Positions 55,721 to 64,000 of a stretch of 64,000 bases of DNA are shown piece by piece. Position numbers and translations under genes: made by a program. Source of the stretch: Schaalia odontolytica (GTDB taxonomy: Bacteria > Actinomycetota > Actinomycetes > Actinomycetales > Actinomycetaceae). The notes under the pieces are model-generated. The model worked only from the letters and a program-made list of their open reading frames with translations. It searched no databases and had not been told where the DNA came from. The first letter of the stretch is position 1. Every line of letters starts with the position of its first letter. The stretch covers positions 1,054,001-1,118,000 of the forward strand of contig NZ_CP102197.1 of NCBI RefSeq assembly GCF_024584435.1. Direction: 5' to 3'.

Positions 55721-56944
55721 CTACTGGCAGGTCGGCAGGGTGTCTCCGGAGCCGCTGGCGATCGAGGAGAGCGCGGTAACGGCCTCGTCAAGCGTGGAGA
55801 CCGAGACGACGTGCAGGCCGTCGGGAACGTGCCCGACCACGTCGGAGCAGTTGTCGGCGGGGGCAAGGAACCACTGGGCTCCGTCGTCGTGGGCACCCCA
55901 CATCTTCTGTGCGATGCCGCCGATGGCTCCGACTCGCCCGTCGTAGGACATGGTTCCGGTTCCCGCGACAGCGTTGCCCCCCATCATGTCACCCGGCGTC
56001 ATGCGATCGATGATCCCCAGAGAGAACATCATGCCCGCGCTGGGCCCACCGATTCCCTCCAGGTTGAAGGCAATGTCCACCGGGAGCGTCGGGGCGACGG
56101 ACAGGTAGATGCCCAGCTTGGAGCCGGGCTCACCCTGGGAGGCGGCGACGGAATCGAAGGAGATGTCCTGCTGCTCGCCATCTCGCTCGATCGTGAGGGT
56201 CATGTGTGATCCGGCCGGGACCGTGCGCATGAGCGTAAAGGGCATGGCTGCGCTGGTCACGTCGTGTCGGGTTCCGTCGGGGGTGGTGATCGCGAGCAGG
56301 CGGTCTCCCTGGGCAACGACTCCTTCCGCGTGTGACCCGTCGGTGGCCCCCTCGATGGTGACGGTCGCGGGTACTTCCCAGCCGAGGTACTCGAGCGCGG
56401 CAACCTGGGAGGTGGTCTGAGAGTTGCGCATCATCGCCTGCTGGGCCTCACTGACCTTCTCGCGCGTGGCATCGGAGGGGTAGACCGCATCATAGTCGAA
56501 GATGCGGGAGTGGGGATCGAAGTATGCGCCGATCAGCTCCGCGAAGCTGAGGCGTTTTCCGGGGCCGCCGGATTCGGAGACGGTCACCATGCGCAGCTGC
56601 CCCTGCCCGGGCTTCGCTTTGTCCTTGTAGGATGCCGACTGCGGTTCGTCGAGCTGCACGTCTTGCCCGGTCGTGGGATCGGTTCCCGAGATCTGGATCA
56701 TCGGCTCTCCGTTGAACGATCCGAGGACGTTGAAGGTCGGTCCGGGGCTATTGACCACGAAGGGGACCGGGATCCAGAAGAGCACGGCAACCATCGCGAG
56801 GGTCGCGACGATAGCCGTGACAAGACGCCAGCTGATGAGCGGTGGCTCCCCGGCGGCACCGTCGGTCGGCCTCATCACGTCGTCAGCTGCGTGGGTCATC
56901 TCCATGTCAGTCACCGGTTCATTGTGTCCCAGGCGCGACCGCAT
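55721..56944 (-). CDS. PDZ/Lon-domain membrane protease, YlbL type
   Basis: 407 residues. One N-terminal membrane helix (about 39-59), a PDZ domain (about 190-265, YLGWEVPATVTIEGATDGSHA...), and a Lon-type S16 protease domain with catalytic Ser302 (GGPSAGMMF) and Lys347 (GGIAQKMWGA). The catalytic part lies outside the membrane. YlbL is a protease in Bacillus cell-division checkpoint control; in actinobacteria the target is not known. Neighbour of the DUF2342 protease as in mycobacteria (Rv3194c). Confidence 0.93.
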   Translation of the reverse strand: MRSRLGHNEPVTDMEMTHAADDVMRPTDGAAGEPPLISWRLVTAIVATLAMVAVLFWIPVPFVVNSPGPTFNVLGSFNGEPMIQISGTDPTTGQDVQLDEPQSASYKDKAKPGQGQLRMVTVSESGGPGKRLSFAELIGAYFDPHSRIFDYDAVYPSDATREKVSEAQQAMMRNSQTTSQVAALEYLGWEVPATVTIEGATDGSHAEGVVAQGDRLLAITTPDGTRHDVTSAAMPFTLMRTVPAGSHMTLTIERDGEQQDISFDSVAASQGEPGSKLGIYLSVAPTLPVDIAFNLEGIGGPSAGMMFSLGIIDRMTPGDMMGGNAVAGTGTMSYDGRVGAIGGIAQKMWGAHDDGAQWFLAPADNCSDVVGHVPDGLHVVSVSTLDEAVTALSSIASGSGDTLPTCQ

Positions 56945-57024
56945 CGCACGCGCTCCTCCCCCATTCCCCTTTAGCTCTCAGCGTTTTCGCAGGCTTTTGT
57001 CAGCCCAAGCGCACGCGCGGCCGC

Positions 57025-57030
57025 TAGTCT
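57025..57030 (+). promoter_or_regulatory. -10 element of the DUF2342 gene (leaderless)
   Basis: TAGTCT six bases upstream of the ATG at 57037; there is no RBS. Confidence 0.55.
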
Positions 57031-57036
57031 GATGAC

Positions 57037-58515
57037 ATGAACGAGAACGACTCCGGCACCCCTTTTGAGGATTTCCTGCGCTCGATCCTGGGCGATGAGG
57101 CCGCCGCCGAGGCAGCCCGGGCCCTTGAGGCTCAGGGCTTCGACCCGGCGCAACTGCCACCCGAGTTCTCCAATCCCGAACGCATGCGAGCAGCTCTCGG
57201 CCAGTTCCAGTTCCTCATGAACACCACCGCGGGCCCCGTCAACTGGCGTGTCGTGGAGGATAGCGCCAAGCAGACGGCTTACGCGGGCGGGGATCCCGCA
57301 CCGACGGCGACCGAGGCCGAGGCTGCCCGCCAGGCGATGAGTGTGGCCGATCTGTGGCTTGACGCGGTCACGGAGTTTGCCTCGGGTCCTGTGACGCGCG
57401 ACGTGTGGACCAGGGTTGCCTGGGTTGAGCACACGATCCCCATGTGGAAGCGGATCTGCGAGCCGATCGCGCTCAATGTCTCTCGCGCGCTCTCCTCGGC
57501 TCTCTCGCAGCAGTTCGATCAGGGCGGCCTGGGTGCTATTGACTCCCTGCCCGAGGGCATGGCGGCCATGCTGGGCAAGACCCAGGAAATGATGCCGCGC
57601 CTGTCTGCGATGATGTTCTCAGCCCAGATCGCGCGCGCGCTGGCGGCCCTGGCCGGGGAGTCCTTCGGCACCTGTGACACCGGCATCCCTCTGTCCGACG
57701 CCTCGCACGCTGTCCTCGTGCCGCACAACATCGCCCAGTTCTGCGAGGGGCTGGATATTCCCTTCGATGAGGTCCGCCAGTTTCTCGCCGTCCGAGAGGC
57801 CGCACACAGGCGCCTGTTCGCATCGGTTCCCTGGCTCGAGGGCGACTTGGTGCGCGCCGTTGAGCGCTACGCGTCCCAGATCGCGATCGACACCGACGCC
57901 ATCACACAGGCGGCTCGTTCCGTCGATCCCTCCGATCCTTCCTCCGTTGAGTCGGCCCTGAGCGGGGGCGTGTTCGCTCTGTCGACGACCCCCGATCAGC
58001 GCCGGGCTCTCACGCGCCTGGAGACGATGCTGGCCCTCATCGAGGGGTGGGTCGAGGTGGTGACCGCGCAGGCGACACTGCCCTACCTGCCCCACGCCGA
58101 CGCACTGCGCGAGATGATGCGCAGGCGGCGCGCCACGGGCGGGCCCGCCGAGGAGGTCCTGGGCTCGCTCATCGGGTTGCAGATGCGCCCGCGGCAGGCA
58201 CGAGGAGCCGCGTCGATCTTCTCCCTGGTCGAGGCCGACGGGGGGCGAGGAGCGCGAGAAGCACTCTGGTCGCACCCCGACATGGTTCCTTCGGAGACGG
58301 AGCTCGCAACCCCGGAGACCTTCCTGACGCTGCGTCAAGCGGCGGCAGCCGAGGACGCCGAGATAGATGCCGCCCTGAATTCGTTGCTGGATGGAACGAT
58401 GGGGTGGGCCGACGGCCTTCGCCCCGGAGACGAGGCCACCCCGGACTCGCAGGCGCCAGAGTCCCTCGATGACGCCGGCGACGAGGTGGAAGGCGCGGAC
58501 GGCGAGACGAAGTAG
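57037..58515 (+). CDS. DUF2342 zinc-dependent metalloprotease-like protein
   Basis: 492 residues. Hydrolase family once linked to F420 biosynthesis by co-occurrence. Key region VREAAHRRLFASVPWLEGDLVRAVERYA (about 252-279) holds the conserved E-A-A-H motif, a compact relative of HExxH. VNWRVVEDSAKQTA near the N-terminus and MLALIEGWVEVV (about 334-345) are also typical. The tail is acidic. Orthologue of the Rv3195 position. Whether it cleaves proteins is not established. Confidence 0.9.
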   Translation: MNENDSGTPFEDFLRSILGDEAAAEAARALEAQGFDPAQLPPEFSNPERMRAALGQFQFLMNTTAGPVNWRVVEDSAKQTAYAGGDPAPTATEAEAARQAMSVADLWLDAVTEFASGPVTRDVWTRVAWVEHTIPMWKRICEPIALNVSRALSSALSQQFDQGGLGAIDSLPEGMAAMLGKTQEMMPRLSAMMFSAQIARALAALAGESFGTCDTGIPLSDASHAVLVPHNIAQFCEGLDIPFDEVRQFLAVREAAHRRLFASVPWLEGDLVRAVERYASQIAIDTDAITQAARSVDPSDPSSVESALSGGVFALSTTPDQRRALTRLETMLALIEGWVEVVTAQATLPYLPHADALREMMRRRRATGGPAEEVLGSLIGLQMRPRQARGAASIFSLVEADGGRGAREALWSHPDMVPSETELATPETFLTLRQAAAAEDAEIDAALNSLLDGTMGWADGLRPGDEATPDSQAPESLDDAGDEVEGADGETK

Positions 58516-58524
58516 ACCGGTCAG

Positions 58525-58533
58525 TTATCCACA
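58525..58533 (+). promoter_or_regulatory. Single perfect DnaA box
   Basis: TTATCCACA in the 95-bp gap between the DUF2342 gene and the next. One isolated box may bind DnaA as a regulator or be chance. Confidence 0.4.
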
Positions 58534-58610
58534 GACTACTCAAAAGACGAGTTCTCTGAGACAAAACAGATCATGATGGATCCAACAGGTAACAACTGAA
58601 GGAGAACATC

Positions 58611-59489
58611 ATGAACCTGTCGCGTTACACCGCCGTCCTGTGGAGGGGGCCCGGCCGCGCCCAAGTCGGCGGCGATCGAAGCCACCACGTCCTCCTGGAC
58701 AACCTGCACGCGTGCGATCAGCTATGGCTCGCCAATCACACCAATGTCGGCCAGCGCCCGGCTTCGACCACCCCCTCACCGGAACTGCTCGCCGCGCTGT
58801 CCGGGTCCGGCCTGCTCGACCACACCGACCGCAGGCCCCGCCTGTCGGTTGACGTTCTCGGCGCGGTACCGGCCACCCTCCTGGCGCTGCGCAGCCTGGT
58901 CGATTCCCTCTCCTTCGCGTTGCGCGTCGATGGCACGCTCCTCGTCGACGAGGACTGGGACCGCGTCTTTGGGGGAACCAACACCGGAACGCCACGCGCG
59001 CGGGCCGTACGGCGGGAGCTTTCGGACCTCATCTGCCCTTCTCAGCTTCACTACCAGGGTGCCACGGACCTCGCTATCGTTTCCGGCGACCGGGCGATCG
59101 ACCCCGCCATCCCCTTCGATCTCACCGTTCGGGACATCCCCCACCTCCTCGTCGTTCGAGGGGAGCATTCCTACGAGATCGGCCCCTTCGTCATCCCGGG
59201 GCACACCCCCTGCTACCAGTGCGAGGAGCGGGCACGAGCGGAAAATGATCCCTTTCACCTGACGAACCTGCGAGAGCTCATCCGCTGGCCTCTCGGACCG
59301 CTCAGCCTGCTTGCACACTTCGCGGCCACGGCATGCGTGGCTGGCTTCGTCCGCGACTTCGCGTCGGGAGCACTCAGCGTTGAGGCGTGCTCGCGGGTGA
59401 CGACAATCGACGAGGAGGGACACACCACCGTCGAGCGGGTGGCTCCGTCACGGGAGTGCGCGTGCGGCATTGACACACTGGCCCTCTAG
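58611..59489 (+). CDS. Cyclodehydratase/ThiF-like protein with two Cys pairs
   Basis: 292 residues. Central region (about 150-260) resembles the E1-like/ThiF fold used by the N-terminal part of TOMM (thiazole/oxazole-modified microcin) cyclodehydratases, and FVIPGHTPCYQCEERAR is typical of that group. Two Cys pairs, C201/C204 and C283/C285, could bind one Zn. No YcaO partner, precursor peptide or ATP loop (GxGxxG) is seen, so a real RiPP role is not shown. Same position as Rv3196 in M. tuberculosis. RBS GAAGGAGA. Confidence 0.75.
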   Translation: MNLSRYTAVLWRGPGRAQVGGDRSHHVLLDNLHACDQLWLANHTNVGQRPASTTPSPELLAALSGSGLLDHTDRRPRLSVDVLGAVPATLLALRSLVDSLSFALRVDGTLLVDEDWDRVFGGTNTGTPRARAVRRELSDLICPSQLHYQGATDLAIVSGDRAIDPAIPFDLTVRDIPHLLVVRGEHSYEIGPFVIPGHTPCYQCEERARAENDPFHLTNLRELIRWPLGPLSLLAHFAATACVAGFVRDFASGALSVEACSRVTTIDEEGHTTVERVAPSRECACGIDTLAL

Positions 59490-59496
59490 GCGCGGC

Positions 59497-61509
59497 TCAC
59501 GCCCCCTCGTCAACGATGACTTCCTCACCGCGTACGAGGGCGAGGACCGGCGCGGCAAAGCGCTGCACCTTGACATCGCCGATCCCCCGAATCACGCGCA
59601 GCTGAGTGGTTGTCTTGGGCATGGCGACGGCTATATCTCGCAGCGTCTGGTCGGTAAAGACGGCAAAAGGCGGCACCCCGGCCTGTCGGGACACCTCGAG
59701 GCGCCACGCCCTGAGGCGCCCAAAGAGCTCGACGGCCTGCGGCGACGCCTCCTCCTCGAATGCCCGGTTGAGGGCGCGACTGGAGGAACGAGGCTTTCTC
59801 TTGGGCGCTCCGACGCCGTCAGCCTCGGGCCAGATGCCGTCGAGCAGGCGGCTGCGCTTGCGTCGCCCGCGCCCATCCGTTCCCCGCGAGCGCGCCCACG
59901 AGAGGGAGAGCAGATCCCGGGCGCGGGTGACGGCCACGTAGAGGAGCCGCCTCTCCTCCTCGCGTGCCTGCTGGGTCTTTGCGTAGGAGATGGGCAGGAG
60001 TCCTTCGGCGACACCAACGAGGAAGACGGCATCCCATTCAAGTCCTTTCGCGGCGTGAATGGTTGCCAGCTCCACTCCCGACTTGTCGGGTTCGACCTGA
60101 TAGGCGATCCTCTCGTCGAGTTCGCTGACGAAGTCGGCCAGGCTCGTCGCCCGAGAGTCATCGGCCCACCCAACGATGGCATTCATGTCGGACCAGCGTT
60201 CGGATCCCGCCTGTCCCGAGGGAGCCTCGGGCGCCCAGCCGACCCCGGAGAGAACGTCCCGCACGAGGTCTGCGAGCGCCCCCTCCTCGCGTGCGGCTGC
60301 AGCCGCGCGCAAGCGAGCGATGGCGGTGCGCACATCGTCGCGCGCGAAAAAGGGTTTTCCTGCGGCCACGGCGACGGGAATCCGCCGCGCACCCAGGGCC
60401 TCTTCGAAGGCTTGGGATTGGCCGTTGGTGCGCATCAACACGGCGATTGAGTGGGGGGCCATGCCGCCGGCTATCAGCTCGGCGATCTGGTCGGCGACGC
60501 CCTCGGCCTCCGCACGGTCATCCTCGTAGGTGCGGTAGGCAACCCGCGCGCCGCCATCGCGCTGGCTGGACAGACGAACAGTTCCCTCTCGGTGTTGGGA
60601 CCGTTCGAGGACGTCATTGGCCAGGGAAACGATCTGCGGGGTCGACCGATAGTCTCGCGTGAGCTGGGCGATGCGCGCGCCCGGATGCTTGCGCCCAAAT
60701 CCGGTCAGGTACTGCGGCGAGGCTCCCGTGAAGGAGTAGATGGTCTGAGCGACGTCGCCGACGACGCAGACATCGTGGCGTCCCCCGAGCCACAGGTCCA
60801 GAAGCCGAGCCTGCAGGAGGTTGACATCCTGAAACTCGTCGACGACGAAGGATCGATACTGTTTGCGCACGACGGCGGCCACATCGGCTCTTTCCTGGAG
60901 CATGCCGCACAGGTAGATGAGGATGTCCTCGAAGTCGATGACGCCCCGCTCGGCCTTTGCATCCTCGTAGACGTCCAGCAGCCGCGCCATGTCGGAGGCG
61001 TCGAGTCCGGCGGGAACTTCCCGCCCGAGGCGCCCCACGCGCGCGGCGTAGTGCGCCGCGTCGACCATCGTGACCTTCGCCCACTCGACCTCGGCGGCGA
61101 TGTCACGCACGTTTGTTCGATCGATGGCGATGCCGAGCCGTGCGGCGGAGGCGGCCACAAGCGATGCCTTGTGTGGAATCACGTCCGGGAGCGGCCCCCC
61201 GACGACGGTCGGCCAGAAGTGCCGCAGCTGGCGCAGGGCGGCGGAGTGGAACGTCCGCGCCTGCGCCTTGGGAACGCCCAGCTGGGCCAGACGATGCCGC
61301 ATTTCGAAGGCGGCACGCTGAGTGAAAGTGACGGCCAAGACGTTCGACGGGTCGACCGCCCCAACCGCGGCACCGTAGGCGATACGGTACGTGATCGCGC
61401 GGGTCTTTCCCGTTCCGGCTCCGGCGAGGACCGCGAGGGGCCCGGCAACCTGGGTCGCGACGGCACGCTGGTCGGGATCCAGGGCGTCAAGTAGTTCCTC
61501 GGGGATCAT
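59497..61509 (-). CDS. uvrD2: ATP-dependent DNA helicase UvrD2
   Basis: 670 residues. SF1A helicase. Walker A GAGTGKT (30-36), motif II DEFQDVN, motif III VVGDVAQTIYSF, motif IV/V with TIHAAKGLEWDAVFLVG and VAVTRARD. A C-terminal HRDC domain (about 590-670: LFGRLRAWRLEVSRQAGVPPFAVFTDQTL) separates UvrD2 from UvrD1/PcrA. It sits beside nudC as in mycobacteria (Rv3198c). The ATG at 61509 is the only good start. Confidence 0.95.
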   Translation of the reverse strand: MIPEELLDALDPDQRAVATQVAGPLAVLAGAGTGKTRAITYRIAYGAAVGAVDPSNVLAVTFTQRAAFEMRHRLAQLGVPKAQARTFHSAALRQLRHFWPTVVGGPLPDVIPHKASLVAASAARLGIAIDRTNVRDIAAEVEWAKVTMVDAAHYAARVGRLGREVPAGLDASDMARLLDVYEDAKAERGVIDFEDILIYLCGMLQERADVAAVVRKQYRSFVVDEFQDVNLLQARLLDLWLGGRHDVCVVGDVAQTIYSFTGASPQYLTGFGRKHPGARIAQLTRDYRSTPQIVSLANDVLERSQHREGTVRLSSQRDGGARVAYRTYEDDRAEAEGVADQIAELIAGGMAPHSIAVLMRTNGQSQAFEEALGARRIPVAVAAGKPFFARDDVRTAIARLRAAAAAREEGALADLVRDVLSGVGWAPEAPSGQAGSERWSDMNAIVGWADDSRATSLADFVSELDERIAYQVEPDKSGVELATIHAAKGLEWDAVFLVGVAEGLLPISYAKTQQAREEERRLLYVAVTRARDLLSLSWARSRGTDGRGRRKRSRLLDGIWPEADGVGAPKRKPRSSSRALNRAFEEEASPQAVELFGRLRAWRLEVSRQAGVPPFAVFTDQTLRDIAVAMPKTTTQLRVIRGIGDVKVQRFAAPVLALVRGEEVIVDEGA

Positions 61510-61524
61510 GCTCTCATTGTCCCA

Positions 61525-62469
61525 TTAGCCTCTATCGGGTGCGTCCCGCGTGCCCGGGCCTTCCGGCAGGTCGCCCCCGTACCACTGGGCGAGCATCGCG
61601 TACGCGATCGACGAGCGTCCCGGGGCGCGCACGTCGCCGCCTTCCAGGGCCTGGGCGAGCTGACCGCGGCTGAAGAAGCGCGCCCACTCGATCTCTACGC
61701 CGTCGGCGATCGGGGTGGGAGCCTCCTCGGCTGTGCGCGCCCGGTATCCCATCATCTGCGAGCGTCCGAACGGCCACGGCTGGGTTGCCACGTAGGACAC
61801 GTCTTCGATGGCGACGCCGACTTCTTCGCTCACCTCGCGCGCGACCGCGACATCCGGAGATTCCCCAGCCTCAACGTAGCCGGCGATGAGCGACACGAAA
61901 CCGGGTTTCCACAGCGCGTTGTGAGCCAGGAGGACGCGGTCACGGCGGTCTCGCACGAGGACGATCACTGCGGGGTCCTGTCGCGGATACTCCAGTCGAT
62001 CGCAGGAGTCGCATCGCGCGGCCCATCCGCCGGTCACCAGCTGCACCGGCGCCCCACAGCACGGGCAGAAGCGGTAGTTGGCATGCCAGCCCGCGAGCGC
62101 GAGCGCACTCAGCGCCAGGGCCGCGTCGTCCCCGTCAAGTTGCCACCCGACCGCGCGCAGGTGCTCCCAGCGGCCCCGAACCTCGTCCCGGGTCGTCTCG
62201 ATCGCGACGACGGAGCGTCCGCGCGCGACCCCGATAAACGAGGCCGTCGCTCCCTCAGCAGCACGCGTGGCTTCATCCCCGGTCAGGCGCAGCAGGATCG
62301 GGGCGTCCGAGGAGGAAGCCTCGGCCTCGTCAAGGAGGACAAAGCCGGCGCCGTCCACGACGATGACATCGGCCTCACCGGCGCGCACCAGGGCAACGGG
62401 AGCCACGGATTCACGCAGAGCGACGGCCGGGTCGACGTGACCGCGGACGAGAGGTAGATCAAGACTCAT
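61525..62469 (-). CDS. nudC: NAD(+) diphosphatase NudC
   Basis: 314 residues. Hydrolyses NADH/NAD+ and removes NAD caps from RNA. Zn finger with Cys135, Cys138, Cys153, Cys156. Nudix box 197-219 (GYVEAGES, REVSEEVGV), followed by TQPWPFGRS (229-237), the NADH-specific motif. Divergent from rph, with which it seems to share a -10 element; GGAG lies upstream of its ATG. Confidence 0.94.
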   Translation of the reverse strand: MSLDLPLVRGHVDPAVALRESVAPVALVRAGEADVIVVDGAGFVLLDEAEASSSDAPILLRLTGDEATRAAEGATASFIGVARGRSVVAIETTRDEVRGRWEHLRAVGWQLDGDDAALALSALALAGWHANYRFCPCCGAPVQLVTGGWAARCDSCDRLEYPRQDPAVIVLVRDRRDRVLLAHNALWKPGFVSLIAGYVEAGESPDVAVAREVSEEVGVAIEDVSYVATQPWPFGRSQMMGYRARTAEEAPTPIADGVEIEWARFFSRGQLAQALEGGDVRAPGRSSIAYAMLAQWYGGDLPEGPGTRDAPDRG

Positions 62470-62492
62470 GTCTCCACGGTAACGCGGTGAGC

Positions 62493-62499
62493 TACCCTA
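62493..62499. promoter_or_regulatory. Shared -10 element, nudC and rph
   Basis: TACCCTA reads TACCCT on the plus strand, seven bases before the rph ATG (leaderless), and TAGGGT on the minus strand, 24 bases before the nudC ATG. Confidence 0.55.
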
Positions 62500-62505
62500 G
62501 GCACT

Positions 62506-63273
62506 ATGACAAATACTCCCCTGCGCGCCGATGGCCGCACCCCGTCCCAGCTTCGTCCCGTTTCCCTGACCCGCGGCTGGTCGGGAACCGGGGAGGGCAG
62601 CGTTCTCGTCGAGTTTGGCAACACCCGGGTCCTGTGCGTTGCTTCCTTCACCGAGGGGGTTCCGCGCTGGAAGCGGGACTCGGGTGAAGGCTGGGTGACC
62701 GCCGAGTACTCGATGCTCCCGCGCGCAACCGAGCAGCGCTCCTCCCGAGAGTCCGTCAAGGGTAAGGTGGGCGGCCGCACTCAGGAGATCTCGCGCCTCA
62801 TCGGTCGTTCCCTGCGCGGCATCGTCGACATGAGTGCCCTGGGCGAGAATACGATCGTCCTGGACTGCGATGTCCTGCGTGCCGATGGCGGCACCCGCAC
62901 AGCATCCGTCACCGGCGCCTACGTCGCCCTTGCCGACGCGATCGCGTGGGCGAAGGAACGCGGAATCCTCACGCCCTCAGCGCGGGTCCTGACGGACTCG
63001 GTCTCGGCCGTGTCCGTGGGGATCATTGACGGCACGGCCATGGCGGACTTGCCCTACGTCGAAGACGTGCGGGCGCAGACGGATATGAATGTCGTCCAGA
63101 CCGGCGACGGGCGCTTCATCGAGGTGCAGGGCACGGCCGAGCACGCACCCTTCAGCCGCGAGGAGCTCTCCGAGCTGCTGGATCTGGCAACGGCGGGCAA
63201 CGCGCAGCTGGCGCGAGCACAAAAGCTCGCGCTTGAGGCTCCCCTGATGGAACGCGTCGAGGTGACTCCGTGA
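62506..63273 (+). CDS. rph: Ribonuclease PH
   Basis: 255 residues. Phosphorolytic trimming of tRNA 3' ends. [13 protein letters not shown] at the start, [10 protein letters not shown] and [25 protein letters not shown], the phosphate-binding region, then [22 protein letters not shown], all typical. The stop overlaps the rdgB GTG (GTGA). Confidence 0.97.
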   Translation: MTNTPLRADGRTPSQLRPVSLTRGWSGTGEGSVLVEFGNTRVLCVASFTEGVPRWKRDSGEGWVTAEYSMLPRATEQRSSRESVKGKVGGRTQEISRLIGRSLRGIVDMSALGENTIVLDCDVLRADGGTRTASVTGAYVALADAIAWAKERGILTPSARVLTDSVSAVSVGIIDGTAMADLPYVEDVRAQTDMNVVQTGDGRFIEVQGTAEHAPFSREELSELLDLATAGNAQLARAQKLALEAPLMERVEVTP

Positions 63274-63884
63274 GCGCACGCCTGGTCTTCGCCACCTCAA
63301 ACGCGCATAAGATCTTTGAACTCGAAGCGATTCTCGCCGATGCGTGGCGAGGTTTTGAAGCCGGATGCATTGCGCCCATGAGTGCCTTTGACGTCCCCTC
63401 CCCCGTGGAGGATGGGGTGACATTCGAAGAGAACTCCCTCATCAAGGCGCGAGCCCTGGCGCGCGCCACCGGCCTGGCAGCGATCGCGGACGACTCCGGT
63501 ATCACGGTGGACGTTCTGGGCGGCGCTCCCGGGATCTTTTCCGCGCGATGGTCGGGCCGACACGGAGACGACGCCGCCAACCTGTCTCTGCTCCTCGACC
63601 AGCTCAGTGACGTGCCCGACCCTCATCGCGGGGCAGCCTTCGTATCCGCGGCTGTCCTGGTGACGCCGGGCGGCGAGGAAGTCGTTCGCCGAGGCGAGGT
63701 GCGCGGTACGCTCACGCGCGAACCTATCGGGCAGGGCGGCTTCGGCTACGACCCGATTTTCATTCCCGACGGCTATCGGGTGACCACCGCGCAGATGAGT
63801 CCGCAGGAGAAGAACGCAATCAGCCACCGCGGCATCGCGTTCCGCGCCCTCATGCCCGCCATCGTGGACTATCTGCGCGGCTGA
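63270..63884 (+). CDS. rdgB: XTP/dITP pyrophosphatase
   Basis: 204 residues. Removes non-canonical purine triphosphates from the nucleotide pool. Starts [68 protein letters not shown] is the Ham1/RdgB signature, with [11 protein letters not shown] and the SHRG substrate motif near the end. Translationally coupled to rph, a very common bacterial pair. Confidence 0.96.
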   Translation: MSARLVFATSNAHKIFELEAILADAWRGFEAGCIAPMSAFDVPSPVEDGVTFEENSLIKARALARATGLAAIADDSGITVDVLGGAPGIFSARWSGRHGDDAANLSLLLDQLSDVPDPHRGAAFVSAAVLVTPGGEEVVRRGEVRGTLTREPIGQGGFGYDPIFIPDGYRVTTAQMSPQEKNAISHRGIAFRALMPAIVDYLRG

Positions 63885-63909
63885 GGCCACCCCTGGCTCG
63901 TATGCAACC

Positions 63910-63937
63910 GTGCCGGGCACCCGCGGGTGTCCGGCAC
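63910..63937 (+). terminator. Terminator of rph-rdgB
   Basis: GTGCCGG...CCGGCAC with inner GC pairs (CACCCGCGGGTG), followed by TCTTGTT. Confidence 0.85.
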
Positions 63938-63962
63938 TCTTGTTGCGCTCGCGTTCACATCA

Positions 63963-64000
63963 TCAGCGGGCCACGAGGTTACCGATGATGGGACGGTCCA
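63963..64000 (-). CDS. Possible 3' end of a minus-strand gene
   Basis: On the minus strand, an open frame from the window edge ends DRPIIGNLVAR then TGA. Only 12 codons are visible, so this may be chance. It lies convergent to rdgB, past its terminator. Confidence 0.3.
   Translation of the reverse strand, partial: DRPIIGNLVAR

Overview
The window is about 64 kb of high-GC actinobacterial chromosome. The gene set and order (WhiB1 next to a PdtaS-type kinase; UPF0182, PDZ/Lon protease, DUF2342 protease, cyclodehydratase-like protein, UvrD2 and NudC in the order known from Mycobacterium tuberculosis; GatCAB; LigA; DUF2505) point to Actinomycetota. A secreted sialidase with choline-binding-type repeats, a mycosin-like protease and the GC-rich style suggest an Actinomycetaceae member (Schaalia/Actinomyces type, host-associated). 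The genus is inference.

Layout: 1-906, a truncated APH-fold kinase under a TPP riboswitch. 972-2519, rimP and a lipoprotein, divergent. 2555-9876, branched-chain amino acid genes on the minus strand (leuB, then ilvC-ilvN-ilvB) with a sialidase between leuB and ilvC; ilvB is preceded by a leader peptide and an attenuator hairpin. 10029-13352, an AspT/YidE-type transporter, a ThrE exporter and a coupled 51-residue protein. 13429-18989, one rrn operon (16S-23S-5S, minus strand, no spacer tRNA) with promoter, processing stems and terminator. 19151-27749, malic enzyme, gatCAB, a phospholipase-D-family lipid synthase and ligA. 27931-35353, an FHA/FtsK-type ATPase, whiB1, pdtaS, DUF2505, OsmC, thyA and folA. 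35437-41384, MFS transporter, fumC, TauE/SafE permease, a small membrane protein, a flavodoxin-fold reductase and a TfoX-like protein, with an unusual symmetric repeat array at 38511-38607. 41700-44805, an ESX-like cassette (small helical protein, PPE-like protein, mycosin). 44972-51809, lipoprotein, amino acid permease, MgtC, a repeat-rich membrane protein and initiator tRNA. 51853-63884, the conserved actinobacterial block from UPF0182 to NudC followed by rph-rdgB.

How the genes work together: ilvBNC and leuB make valine, leucine and isoleucine precursors, and the leader peptide senses these same amino acids. gatCAB supplies Gln-tRNA/Asn-tRNA by transamidation. thyA-folA is a coupled dTMP/folate unit. 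rph-rdgB handles RNA 3' ends and non-canonical nucleotides. The cassette at 41.7-44.8 kb looks like secreted substrates plus a processing protease of a type VII-like system with no core membrane genes nearby; the only FtsK/EccC-like ATPase is 14 kb away.

The most unusual signals are: the six-copy 10-bp array with exact 19-bp periodicity that inverts at its centre; three divergent gene pairs whose -10 boxes lie on the same 7 bp; codon-use breakpoints inside the ESX-like cassette; a TPP riboswitch in front of an APH-fold kinase; and a roughly 100-residue insertion in LigA. No insertion sequence, CRISPR array or prophage was seen. All function calls come from reading motifs; no database search was run.
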